A DNA stretch of 45,183 nt from CAZPWF01 sp964610775 (GTDB lineage Bacteria; Patescibacteriota; Saccharimonadia; Saccharimonadales; JACQNP01): NCBI GenBank assembly GCA_964610775.1, contig CAZSZC010000007.1:1-45183 (forward strand), written 5' to 3'. The translations under genes and the position numbers were made by a program. Positions within the stretch are counted from its first letter, which is position 1. Each line of letters begins with the position of its first letter. Of this stretch, positions 16,678 to 24,176 are shown piece after piece. The notes under the pieces are model-generated. The model was not told the origin of the DNA, did no database searches, and saw only the letters and a list, made by a program, of their open reading frames with translations.

Positions 16678-17378
16678 TGGCTGTTCGCCAATTCACAGTA
16701 CCTGAACTAGGTGAAATTAGTGTCTATAAACGCCGAAAGTCGAAACATATACGTATAAGCGTTGATGCACACAATAAGATTAAAGTTTCAGTCCCATACT
16801 GGCTACCTTATCAACAAGGTGTTAAGTTTGCTATTCAAAAGACCGACTGGATATTAAGCAAGAAACATCATGTACCGATACTAGATAATGGTGACAAGAT
16901 CGGTAAGTTTCACAGGCTCTCTGTTACTCGTGGTACCGGTATGCGAATAATAACTAAGGTGAGCGATTCTGAAGTTATAGTTTTTTTACCAACAAGTTTA
17001 GAAACTAACAGCTTGAGCACCCAGACAGCTATACGACGGGCTTGTATAAGAGCATTAAAACAGGAGGCTGAATCATTACTACCGCAGCGTTTGGAGACTT
17101 TATCGACACGTTACGATTACAACTATAAATCGCTAACAATAAAACATCTTAAAAGCCGTTGGGGTAGCTGTAATAACGTCAAAGACATTACCCTTAACTG
17201 TTTACTTATGCAACTTACGTGGGCAGAAATTGACTACGTTATAATGCATGAACTTGCGCACACAAAACACATGGCTCACAATACCGATTTTTGGTCAGAG
17301 GTGTTACGAACTACGCCGAACTACAAAGAAATAAAATCCCATCTAGCTAAGCAGAAGCCGATAGTTTTTGGAGGTTAA
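16677..17378 (+). CDS. YgjP-type (M48/SprT-like) metallopeptidase
   Basis: A 233-residue protein of the YgjP/DUF45 group. The N-terminal half is beta-rich; the C-terminal half has the conserved LKSRWGSCNNVKDITLN block and the zinc motif HELAHTKHMAHNTDFW, giving His191, Glu192, His195 and a third candidate ligand His201. Members are predicted soluble metallopeptidases, but substrates are not established. It starts on the last base of the upstream kinase stop. The retained zinc site contrasts with the lost structural zinc fingers of other proteins in this window. Confidence 0.88.
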   Translation: MAVRQFTVPELGEISVYKRRKSKHIRISVDAHNKIKVSVPYWLPYQQGVKFAIQKTDWILSKKHHVPILDNGDKIGKFHRLSVTRGTGMRIITKVSDSEVIVFLPTSLETNSLSTQTAIRRACIRALKQEAESLLPQRLETLSTRYDYNYKSLTIKHLKSRWGSCNNVKDITLNCLLMQLTWAEIDYVIMHELAHTKHMAHNTDFWSEVLRTTPNYKEIKSHLAKQKPIVFGG

Positions 17379-17405
17379 ATATAACGCTTATGGCATAATG
17401 GAACT

Positions 17406-18539
17406 ATGCAATTCAAAGTAAATCCTAAAAGCGCAAAATTAGAGAGAGAGCGTCTCAATAGTTTGATCAACAGTATGGCAGATGGCGTGATTGCTATCGA
17501 TGAGAAAGCCAAAGTAATTCTATACAACGGCGCATCACTAAATATTCTTGACCTAAACAGCTCGATGACTGACAAATATTTAAAAAATGTCATGTCGCTT
17601 GTTGATAAAAATGGGCAACCGATTGATATAACGTCTAAAATCCTTGAAGCAAAAACATCTATAAGTTCTAGAGACTGGAAGCTGCAGTACCCAGATGGTA
17701 GCACGGTAAGTCTATACATAAGTATTGCGCCAGTTCGTCTTGGATACGCTCAGAAGGGTATGAAGGGTTACGTGGTTCTTTTGCGTGACATAACGCGTGA
17801 AAAATCTCTAGAAGAAGAACGTGATGAGTTTATAAGTGTAGTGAGTCATGAGTTAAGAACGCCGATTGCTATAGCCGAAGGCAACATTGGTAATGCAGAG
17901 TTTATATTTGAAAAATCTGAAATTAATAACCCTGGAATAAAGGAAGCGTTAAAGCAGGCTCATGATCAAGTTATATTCCTAGCAGGGATGATGAACGATC
18001 TTGCTACGCTTTCTAGAGCAGAACGTGGAAAGTTGGCTGTTGATGTAGAAGCTATAAATGTTCACGAACTTCTAAGTGAACTTGTTCAGACTTATAAACG
18101 CGATGCAGAAGTTAAAGGTCTCAGTCTTGAAGCCGACCTTGATCCAAGTCTTGAGGCGTTGTATTCTTCACGCCTTTATGTGCGGGAGATTCTCCAGAAC
18201 TTTATTACAAATGCCATCAAATATACAGAGAAAGGCTCAGTACTTGTCGGCGCAAAGTCAAAAGACAAAGGTATACAGTTTTTCGTCCAGGATACTGGCA
18301 TTGGTATCAGTAAAGGAGATCAGGAAAAAGTATTTGATAAATTCTTCAGATCAGAGGACTACAGAACTAGGCAAAATAACGGGACTGGACTAGGTTTGTA
18401 CGTTACCTTAAAGTTATCAAGATTAATTCACGCTGAACTAGACCTGGAGAGTAAACTCAACCATGGCTCAACATTCTTTATTTACATACCTAATCTTGAG
18501 CTGAACCAGGGGGTGGCAGATGAGGATAAACATGCATAA
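17406..18539 (+). CDS. Soluble PAS-domain sensor histidine kinase
   Basis: A 377-residue cytoplasmic histidine kinase. It has an N-terminal coiled segment, a PAS domain (about 18-130, LNSLINSMADGVIAIDEKAK), the dimerisation/phosphoacceptor motif VVSHELRTPI with His148, and an ATPase domain with NFITNAIKYT (N box), DTGIGIS (G1) and GTGLGL (G2). No membrane helix is present, so it should sense an internal signal. No response regulator is adjacent, so it is an orphan here. CATAAT with an extended TG ends 6 bases before the ATG. Its 3' end overlaps the convergent GT2 gene by 50 bases. Confidence 0.9.
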   Translation: MQFKVNPKSAKLERERLNSLINSMADGVIAIDEKAKVILYNGASLNILDLNSSMTDKYLKNVMSLVDKNGQPIDITSKILEAKTSISSRDWKLQYPDGSTVSLYISIAPVRLGYAQKGMKGYVVLLRDITREKSLEEERDEFISVVSHELRTPIAIAEGNIGNAEFIFEKSEINNPGIKEALKQAHDQVIFLAGMMNDLATLSRAERGKLAVDVEAINVHELLSELVQTYKRDAEVKGLSLEADLDPSLEALYSSRLYVREILQNFITNAIKYTEKGSVLVGAKSKDKGIQFFVQDTGIGISKGDQEKVFDKFFRSEDYRTRQNNGTGLGLYVTLKLSRLIHAELDLESKLNHGSTFFIYIPNLELNQGVADEDKHA

Positions 18540-20004
18540 CCGGGATGCATATATTACGCTCTTTCCACTCAACTCGGCCAAACTCATACTTAATCATCGA
18601 TAACAAACCTAAATATAGTTCTGTGCAAATAACAAATGGCAAATTAAACATTGCTAAAGGTACATTAGAAGGATTCGATACACCAACTATAATTAGATGA
18701 TTGATCGTCAATAATAATATGCATAAAATAGATGTAGCAACTATTTTCGTTTCCAAGTGAGTAAATATAGAAAATACAAGTACAAAGTAGGGACCAAGTA
18801 AACCGACGATCTCGGTGATTAGTATCAAGAATACAAGTTCTGGTCGTCGGTGTACCTGTGGGTATCTAACTCTTATGGCTGTTTGTAATTGATCACTATA
18901 TGGTTTGATAGTTTGCAGGCCTAATTGTGGGTTGGATCTAATAAATTGATAACGTGACTGCCTGTTAAGTTCTCGTGCAAAGTATCTCTCGGGTAAAATA
19001 CTTCTTTTAACAGACTCAAGTGTACCAAGAGACGTCAAAGCAGATTTCTTAATTAACCAGCAAGTACTTAGCACCGGTGGACGGCTTAACGCCCACCTCG
19101 GCAGTGACAACTCCCACCAGTAACGCATAGGCTGAATAAACGAATCCATGGAGGCACCACTAAAACGCAGTGGTAAAACGCTTAACATAGCTAGTCTATG
19201 GTTCGAAATATAAGTCACTAATTGCCTAATGGTAGAGGTTTCAAACTTTGTATCAACTCCACAAAAGAGCAAGTAATCACCACTGGCTTCCTCAGACAAT
19301 TTCTGATATGCGTAGTTTTTTGGAAGCCAGCTATCGTCCGGCTGACTACCTTTAACAAAGCGTACCCCGTCATGTGCAAAACTTTTGAGTATATCTGGTG
19401 TTGAGTCCTGAGAACAATCATCAAGAACAATTATTTCAAGTTTTGGGTAATCACTCGTTAATAATGAAGTTAAGCAACGTTCTAATTCAGGTGTTTCATT
19501 GCGTGCTGGAATAGCTACGGTCACCGTTGGAAGTTCGCCGTCACTGAAATAATTATCATAAGTCTTTAGTCGTGAACGAATAATATTAAGTGTAGTTACA
19601 ATTACCAAAGTGATAAGTAGCAATAATTGCACAATAACTATGGTTCTTAATGTGTTAATAGAGTAGTTTGCCAAGTACTTGACAGAAATCGATAAAATTA
19701 GAATCTGAAACGCTAGCATCCATAGGGAGGTTTTAAGAGTAACTTGCTTTAAATATTTATCATGCATTCTAGCGACAACCAAACGTAACATATTAATAAT
19801 TCTAAATACCAACGCGGCACCAATTAATAAGTAACTATATCTTTCTGATGCATGTGATATGGTCAGAAATAGCACAACCACTAACAACAATATATTAACT
19901 ATGGCAATAAGTTTTTTTATTTGCCAAAATAGAGGCACATATACCAATAACTCGAGAAACACACTAACTAACAACAATTTGATAAGCATAATTACTATAA
20001 TCAT
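18490..20004 (-). CDS. Membrane glycosyltransferase, family GT2
   Basis: A 504-residue integral membrane enzyme. Several N-terminal helices (to about residue 145) precede a GT2 domain starting PTVTVAIPARNETPELERCL, with EIIVLDDCSQDSTPDIL giving the nucleotide-binding Asp pair. Further helices lie after about residue 390. The arrangement resembles processive or lipid-linked GT2 enzymes that add sugars at the membrane; donor and acceptor are unknown. An alternative ATG at 19989 fits a TATGAT box slightly better. The 3' end overlaps the histidine kinase gene by 50 bases on the opposite strand. Confidence 0.8.
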   Translation of the reverse strand: MIIVIMLIKLLLVSVFLELLVYVPLFWQIKKLIAIVNILLLVVVLFLTISHASERYSYLLIGAALVFRIINMLRLVVARMHDKYLKQVTLKTSLWMLAFQILILSISVKYLANYSINTLRTIVIVQLLLLITLVIVTTLNIIRSRLKTYDNYFSDGELPTVTVAIPARNETPELERCLTSLLTSDYPKLEIIVLDDCSQDSTPDILKSFAHDGVRFVKGSQPDDSWLPKNYAYQKLSEEASGDYLLFCGVDTKFETSTIRQLVTYISNHRLAMLSVLPLRFSGASMDSFIQPMRYWWELSLPRWALSRPPVLSTCWLIKKSALTSLGTLESVKRSILPERYFARELNRQSRYQFIRSNPQLGLQTIKPYSDQLQTAIRVRYPQVHRRPELVFLILITEIVGLLGPYFVLVFSIFTHLETKIVATSILCILLLTINHLIIVGVSNPSNVPLAMFNLPFVICTELYLGLLSMIKYEFGRVEWKERNICIPVMHVYPHLPPPGSAQD

Positions 20005-20058
20005 ACTCTAATGCCATGCATGAAGTACATTTGCTTGTTTCAGATTTAAACCTGTGGT

Positions 20059-20097
20059 ATATTTGACTCGTGCATGACTACCATTATGGTAGTTTTT
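20059..20097 (+). promoter_or_regulatory. secE leader with promoter and terminator-like hairpin
   Basis: An extended -10 (TG-G-TATATT, -10 at 20059-20064) is followed by a perfect stem ACTACCA / TGGTAGT (20077-20093, loop TTA) and four T. No plus-strand gene ends nearby, so the hairpin can only act on the secE leader. An alternative promoter, TTGACT (20063-20068) with TATGGT (20085-20090), would overlap the hairpin. Confidence 0.5.
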
Positions 20098-20111
20098 AAT
20101 TTGGAGAGAAA

Positions 20112-20534
20112 ATGGCAAAGAAGGAAGAGACAAGCAAAAAACCCGAAAAGCGCGTTTTAAAAAAGTCGGCGACGGTTAGAGAGCAAGCTAAAAAGAAGCA
20201 AGCTGCAGATGCTAAACCAAGGCAACGCAAGCTGCGAACAGGCGTTAAACATGTAGCAAAGCCATTCAAAGTCGCAGCAAAGGTTGGTAAGAAAGAATAC
20301 TACTTGCCAATGCCTAATAATAAAGCCGGTAAGTTTCTGAACAAAAAACGACGCGTTACGCCTGGATATTTTATTCAAGCATGGCGTGAGTTAAAGCTAG
20401 TAACCTGGCCTAATCGTAAAGAAACCACAAAGCTTACGTTGGCTGTCATAATTTTTGCCGTTGTGTTTGGTGTTGTTATTGCGTTAGTTGATTATGGATT
20501 AGATAAAATATTTAGGAGTTTATTATTAAAATGA
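20112..20534 (+). CDS. secE: Preprotein translocase subunit SecE
   Basis: Essential single-span partner of SecY. The 140-residue protein has a long Lys/Ala-rich N-terminal extension (about 1-90) that E. coli-type and short SecE proteins lack, then the SecE core FIQAWRELKLVTWPNRKETTK and one membrane helix (about 112-135). GGAGAG just before the ATG is a good ribosome binding site. Its stop overlaps the nusG start by 4 bases, the usual secE-nusG arrangement. Confidence 0.93.
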   Translation: MAKKEETSKKPEKRVLKKSATVREQAKKKQAADAKPRQRKLRTGVKHVAKPFKVAAKVGKKEYYLPMPNNKAGKFLNKKRRVTPGYFIQAWRELKLVTWPNRKETTKLTLAVIIFAVVFGVVIALVDYGLDKIFRSLLLK

Positions 20535-21073
20535 GCAAGCGATACGATTCTCAAAAACAATGGTATGCCATTCATACTTATAGTGGCTATGAAGAAAAAG
20601 TTGCTGAAAGTATACGTCAGCGTGCCGATAGTTTAGACATGAAAGACAAAATTTTCCAGGTAATAGTACCGAAGGAAAAAATGATTGAAGTCAAAAATGG
20701 TAAGCGTAAAGTGGTAGAAAAACGTATCTTCCAAGGTTATGTTATGGTGCAGATGAAGATGAGTGAAGATGCCTGGTACATTGTTCGAAACACGCCTTCA
20801 GTTACTGGATTCGTGGGTAGTGGTTCTGAACCAACACCCATAGCTTCGGATGAGATGGAAAAGATTATGAAGCGTATGGGTCGAGAAGAACCTAAGCACA
20901 AGATCGATTACAAGATAGGTGAAGTTGTAAATATCACTGACGGGCCGTTTAAAGGCTTTGATGGCGCTATCAATGAGATTGACCTAGCTAAGGGCAAACT
21001 TAAAGTATTAGTCAATATGTTTGGTCGTGAAACTCCTGTCGAGCTAGATAGCCTTCAAGTAAAACGAGTGTAG
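20531..21073 (+). CDS. nusG: Transcription antitermination factor NusG
   Basis: Binds RNA polymerase and couples it to the ribosome or Rho. The 180 residues show the NGN domain (KQWYAIHTYSGYEEKVAESI, GYVMVQMKMSEDAWYIVRNT, GFVGSG) and a C-terminal KOW domain (GEVVNITDGPFKGFDGAI). The length is standard. It follows secE with a 4-base overlap. An unknown small gene, not rplK, comes next. Confidence 0.96.
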   Translation: MSKRYDSQKQWYAIHTYSGYEEKVAESIRQRADSLDMKDKIFQVIVPKEKMIEVKNGKRKVVEKRIFQGYVMVQMKMSEDAWYIVRNTPSVTGFVGSGSEPTPIASDEMEKIMKRMGREEPKHKIDYKIGEVVNITDGPFKGFDGAINEIDLAKGKLKVLVNMFGRETPVELDSLQVKRV

Positions 21074-21077
21074 AAAC

Positions 21078-21107
21078 TTGACAAAATACGCAATACTAGT
21101 GTATAAT
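21078..21107 (+). promoter_or_regulatory. Consensus promoter for the 86-residue gene
   Basis: -35 TTGACA (21078-21083), 18-base spacer, -10 TATAAT (21102-21107). The ATG follows 8 bases later with no Shine-Dalgarno sequence: the clearest leaderless arrangement in the window. Confidence 0.8.
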
Positions 21108-21115
21108 ATTCTCCA

Positions 21116-21376
21116 ATGATGACCTTGCAGAAAATCTCAGACATTGAACCCGAACAACTGCAGTCACTGCTGTTAAGTTGTGAAACGAAACCACATCTGT
21201 TAAGAATGATAGGTCATGAGGCACTTATTGATGGTAACCTATCGGTGTTTGAAGTCATGCAACAAGTTTGCTTTGACAAAGCATCAAATCCCGCAACATC
21301 GAATCCTAAAGAGTATTCAGAAGTATATGTTTTTTTTGACCAACTCCTGGATCAAGAGGTAGTAATTAATCAGTAG
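21116..21376 (+). CDS. Small hypothetical protein between nusG and rplK
   Basis: An 86-residue protein with no recognised family, no Cys cluster and no membrane segment; predicted helical. ATG codons at 21116 and 21119 are both possible. It has its own consensus promoter with both boxes perfect and a probably leaderless message, so it may be highly expressed. Its position inside the normally continuous secE-nusG-rplK-rplA block is unusual. Confidence 0.7.
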   Translation: MMTLQKISDIEPEQLQSLLLSCETKPHLLRMIGHEALIDGNLSVFEVMQQVCFDKASNPATSNPKEYSEVYVFFDQLLDQEVVINQ

Positions 21377-21402
21377 ACAACAGAGGTAATTTGTAGTATA
21401 AT
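21374..21402 (+). promoter_or_regulatory. Promoter of the rplK-rplA unit
   Basis: -35 TAGACA (21374-21379), 17-base spacer, -10 TATAAT (21397-21402). Expected +1 near 21409, giving a leader of about 70 bases. Confidence 0.7.
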
Positions 21403-21439
21403 TCGTAGGTTACGCACTTCTATCTAATTAAAGAAAGGG

Positions 21440-21469
21440 AAGGAGAATCCGTTTTTAAAGCACGGATTC
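21440..21469 (+). promoter_or_regulatory. Hairpin between the Shine-Dalgarno sequence and rplK start
   Basis: A strong AAGGAG (21440-21445) lies 34 bases before the ATG. Between them is a perfect stem GAATCCG / CGGATTC (21445-21451 with 21463-21469). Folding the stem leaves only about 10 bases between Shine-Dalgarno and ATG, so the hairpin may bring the binding site into register or act as a regulatory site. Confidence 0.5.
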
Positions 21470-21479
21470 GAACAAATCT

Positions 21480-21908
21480 ATGGCAGGAAAACAAGTTAAA
21501 GCGAATCTAAAGATGAAGATTCCGGCTGGCAAAGCTAGTGCTGCTCCACCCGTGGGGAGTACTTTAGGTCAATACGGCGTTAATATGATGGATTTCATTC
21601 AACCATTCAACGACGCTACAAAAGAAATGAAAGGTACAGTCACTGCTCATATAACAATATATGATGATCGTTCTATGGAATTCAGAGTTGTTAGTCAGCC
21701 AACGGACGATCTAATTCGACAGAAACTAGGTATTCAAAAGGGTTCTGGAAAGCCTAATAGCGAAAAAATAGCCAAAAAGCTCAGTCAATCTGATTTAATT
21801 GCTATCGCTGAAGAAAAGGCTAAGGATATGAACGCTGAGGATATTGAAGCAGTAAAGAAAATGGTAGCAGGCACAGCTCGCAGTATGGGTGTGGAGATTG
21901 AGAGTTAA
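21480..21908 (+). CDS. rplK: 50S ribosomal protein L11
   Basis: Stalk-base protein at the GTPase centre. The 142-residue length is standard. Family blocks: KMKIPAGKASAAPPVGSTLG (Pro-rich N-terminal domain), INIMDF-like NMMDFIQPFND, and the C-terminal rRNA-binding domain with AEEKAKDMNAEDIEAVKKMVAGTARSMGV as separate segments. An unknown gene follows 3 bases later, where rplA normally sits. Confidence 0.96.
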   Translation: MAGKQVKANLKMKIPAGKASAAPPVGSTLGQYGVNMMDFIQPFNDATKEMKGTVTAHITIYDDRSMEFRVVSQPTDDLIRQKLGIQKGSGKPNSEKIAKKLSQSDLIAIAEEKAKDMNAEDIEAVKKMVAGTARSMGVEIES

Positions 21909-21911
21909 TAA

Positions 21912-22301
21912 GTGACTGTATATGTAGGGCAAAGAGGAAACATAATTGAACCAATGCCTGGTTTGACACCAGAAACGCGATATCCAAGCCTAATGTTCAC
22001 TGAAAATGACCGGCGCGAAGCCTATCGAGCAATAATGCACGGACGCGAGACTGGTGAACTCAATACATCTGTACTATTTAGATTATTTGACCAGAAAGTT
22101 TATGGAAAAAGTCACCAAGCAAACGTTTTGCTAAATATGCTTATCGAAGCCTGTGGCGAGGAAGCATTTGACCAAGAATCAGAGCATGCTTACTACGAGC
22201 AAGCGCCTCGTGATGCGGCAGGTCTTATATCAGGCTACGATCAAAAGTATGGTGCATTTAATGCAGGAAGATTGTTCTTCAGTAGCGACGAATTAATGTA
22301 A
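21912..22301 (+). CDS. Hypothetical protein inserted between rplK and rplA
   Basis: A 129-residue protein with a GTG start 3 bases after the rplK stop; family not recognised. It is acidic, with mixed helices, one Cys, and segments such as GLTPETRYPSLMFTENDRRE and ARDAAG-like PRDAAGLISGYDQKYG. Its place between rplK and rplA means it is made with ribosomal proteins, so a translation-linked role is possible but not shown. Confidence 0.7.
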   Translation: MTVYVGQRGNIIEPMPGLTPETRYPSLMFTENDRREAYRAIMHGRETGELNTSVLFRLFDQKVYGKSHQANVLLNMLIEACGEEAFDQESEHAYYEQAPRDAAGLISGYDQKYGAFNAGRLFFSSDELM

Positions 22302-22306
22302 TAACC

Positions 22307-22335
22307 GTGGGAGGTTGATAAACCGCTTGGACCAC
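22307..22335 (+). promoter_or_regulatory. Two-helix structure before rplA
   Basis: GTGG (22307-22310) pairs with CCAC (22332-22335) around an inner GGTT-gata-AACC hairpin (22313-22324). It ends just before the rplA Shine-Dalgarno sequence AAAGGAG. Ribosomal protein L1 represses its own mRNA in many bacteria, so this is a candidate L1 site; the fold is short and the assignment is weak. Confidence 0.35.
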
Positions 22336-22347
22336 AAAGGAGTGAGT

Positions 22348-23328
22348 ATGGCAGAAGCCAAGAAAGTTACAACCAAGAAAAAAACTGTCAAAGAGGAAAA
22401 AGAGATAGTTGAAGAATTAAAGAAAACAGCGGCAGCAATTGTTGATGATGAAGCTAATGAAATCACAGACGAAGCAGTCAAAGAAGAGCGAAAAGTAGCT
22501 AAATCTGGTAAGCGTAGCGCTAAAGCAATTGCCGAAACAGAAGAGAAGCAAGCCAAAGAAGAGCGAAAAGCTCAAGCAGCCAGCTCTGAAGAGCAGCAAA
22601 AACCCAAGACAAATGCCAAACCACCACGTTCTAAGCTAGAAAGAAAAGGTAAAAATTATCGCAAATTAGCTGAGAAGGTTGAAAAAGATAAAGCTTACTC
22701 TTTGGCTGAGTCAGTAAATTTAGCTATAGAAACTAATCCTGCAAAGTTTGACGCCACTGCTGAGTTACACATACGTCTAGGAGTTGATCCACGTCATGCT
22801 GATCAAAATATTCGTGATATTGTCGTTCTTCCTGCAGGAACAGGAAAAACAGTCAGTATTGCAGTATTAGCAGACGTAGACGATGCAGCCAAAGCTAAAA
22901 AAGCTGGTGCCGACAAAGTTGGAAGTGAGGAAATATTCGCACAACTCGATAAAGGTATTATTGATTTCGATACACTGATTGCAACACCTGCTATGATGCC
23001 GAAACTTGGCAAATATGCTAAGACACTTGGCCCAAAAGGGCTAATGCCAAACCCAAAGAGCGGCACAGTTACTGCAGACGTTGAAAAAGCGATATCAGAA
23101 GCTAAGGCAGGCCGTGTTGAGTATCGTGTAGATAGTACTGGGATTGTTCATGTTGGTTTTGGAAAAGTTAGTTTTGGGGCCGATAAACTGATACAAAATG
23201 CGCAAGCTATTTTAACAAGCATTAAGAGTGCTAAACCTTCAAGCATAAAGGGCTCTTATGTTAAGTCGATCTATATAACAACCAGCATGGGCCCTTCTAT
23301 TTTAGTCGAAAATACTGAATTAAATTAG
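22348..23328 (+). CDS. rplA: 50S ribosomal protein L1 with long charged N-terminal extension
   Basis: L1 stalk protein and usual translational repressor. The L1 core begins near residue 100 (KNYRKLAEKVEKDKAYSLAE) and includes VLPAGTGK, FDTLIATPAMMPKLGK, LGPKGLMPNPKSGTVT and GRVEYRVD. Before it are about 95 residues rich in Lys, Glu and Ala, making 326 residues against about 235 in E. coli. The ATG at 22348 is chosen for its Shine-Dalgarno AAAGGAG; the frame is open upstream to 22315. Confidence 0.93.
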   Translation: MAEAKKVTTKKKTVKEEKEIVEELKKTAAAIVDDEANEITDEAVKEERKVAKSGKRSAKAIAETEEKQAKEERKAQAASSEEQQKPKTNAKPPRSKLERKGKNYRKLAEKVEKDKAYSLAESVNLAIETNPAKFDATAELHIRLGVDPRHADQNIRDIVVLPAGTGKTVSIAVLADVDDAAKAKKAGADKVGSEEIFAQLDKGIIDFDTLIATPAMMPKLGKYAKTLGPKGLMPNPKSGTVTADVEKAISEAKAGRVEYRVDSTGIVHVGFGKVSFGADKLIQNAQAILTSIKSAKPSSIKGSYVKSIYITTSMGPSILVENTELN

Positions 23329-23334
23329 CCATAA

Positions 23335-23351
23335 GCTGATACAATATCAGC
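23335..23351 (+). promoter_or_regulatory. Palindrome spanning the -10 box of the dNMP kinase-like gene
   Basis: Perfect inverted repeat GCTGATA-caa-TATCAGC, ending at the base before the ATG. A TACAAT (-10 candidate, 23340-23345) lies across its centre, 6 bases before the ATG. This is the geometry of an operator that would block RNA polymerase. It is too close to the start to be a useful rplA terminator and has no T tract. Confidence 0.5.
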
Positions 23352-24104
23352 ATGATTATCTTAGGGATGACCGGTCCGATCGGACACGGTAAAACTACTT
23401 TTGCCGACGCATTGTCAGATCTCGTTCCTTCGACTGTACATTTTGAATCTAGTCTCATAATAGCTGAGGTTGCAAATGATATGCATGCAGCTTTAAGGGT
23501 TATACCCGATCCTTATGATGTTGATTCGCTAAATGCATGGTTAACTGTTTTACCGAGCATAATTAACCAACGACTCCAAACAAACTGTACGTTCGAGAAG
23601 ATAAGACTCCACCAGAAGAACATAGAGCAACATCCAATCGAATATCAGAAGCTCATATTGCATGTTGAAAATTTAGAGCGCAATCATGAAATGGCTCATC
23701 AGAAGATTACTCGCGAAAATAAGGAAAACTACAGGCCTTTCCTTCAATGGCTTGGTGGCTACTTAGTTCAAAAAGTAGACTCTGGTATTTGGTATAAGGA
23801 GATCGTAAGGCGCCTTAGGAAGGCCGAAGCTGCAGGTACAGACTTGTGTATTGTTGGGGGTTTGCGATTTCCGACCGACGCTGCGTTATTACGAGATGCT
23901 GGAGCGATCATACTTAAGGTTTACAGACCAGGACATCTTCAAAATGACATGCTTGATCCTACGGAGCGAGAGAGAGAAAACATTAAAGTTGACTGCACGA
24001 TTATGAGTAATGGTACTGTTGAAGATGTGAAAATTTTTGCCCAGCGTTTTCTCGATGATATTCGCGCAAATAGATTAGAAAAACTCTATCATACAAAAAG
24101 TTAG
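23352..24104 (+). CDS. P-loop kinase, probable deoxynucleoside monophosphate kinase
   Basis: A 250-residue nucleotide kinase-like protein with Walker A GPIGHGKTTFADAL near residue 8. The DPYDVDSLNAWLT and YRPFLQWLGGYL segments and the late TERERENIKVD block resemble phage-type deoxynucleoside monophosphate kinases and adenylate-kinase relatives. The substrate is not readable from sequence. Its neighbours, a dCTP deaminase-like gene and the Tmk-ThyX fusion, support a role in deoxynucleotide supply. No Shine-Dalgarno sequence; the -10 lies in a palindrome next to the ATG. Confidence 0.65.
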   Translation: MIILGMTGPIGHGKTTFADALSDLVPSTVHFESSLIIAEVANDMHAALRVIPDPYDVDSLNAWLTVLPSIINQRLQTNCTFEKIRLHQKNIEQHPIEYQKLILHVENLERNHEMAHQKITRENKENYRPFLQWLGGYLVQKVDSGIWYKEIVRRLRKAEAAGTDLCIVGGLRFPTDAALLRDAGAIILKVYRPGHLQNDMLDPTERERENIKVDCTIMSNGTVEDVKIFAQRFLDDIRANRLEKLYHTKS

Positions 24105-24176
24105 TTGTAATATTGTCGCTTATGCTTGCGTCATCTATTTGACACACCGTACAATATATATGAATTTGGAGGTGTT

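Noticed and set aside
16021..17378. Zeta-toxin type toxin-antitoxin pair
   Set aside because: The P-loop protein resembles the zeta group, but the neighbour is a YgjP-type metallopeptidase, not an antitoxin, and no small upstream gene exists.
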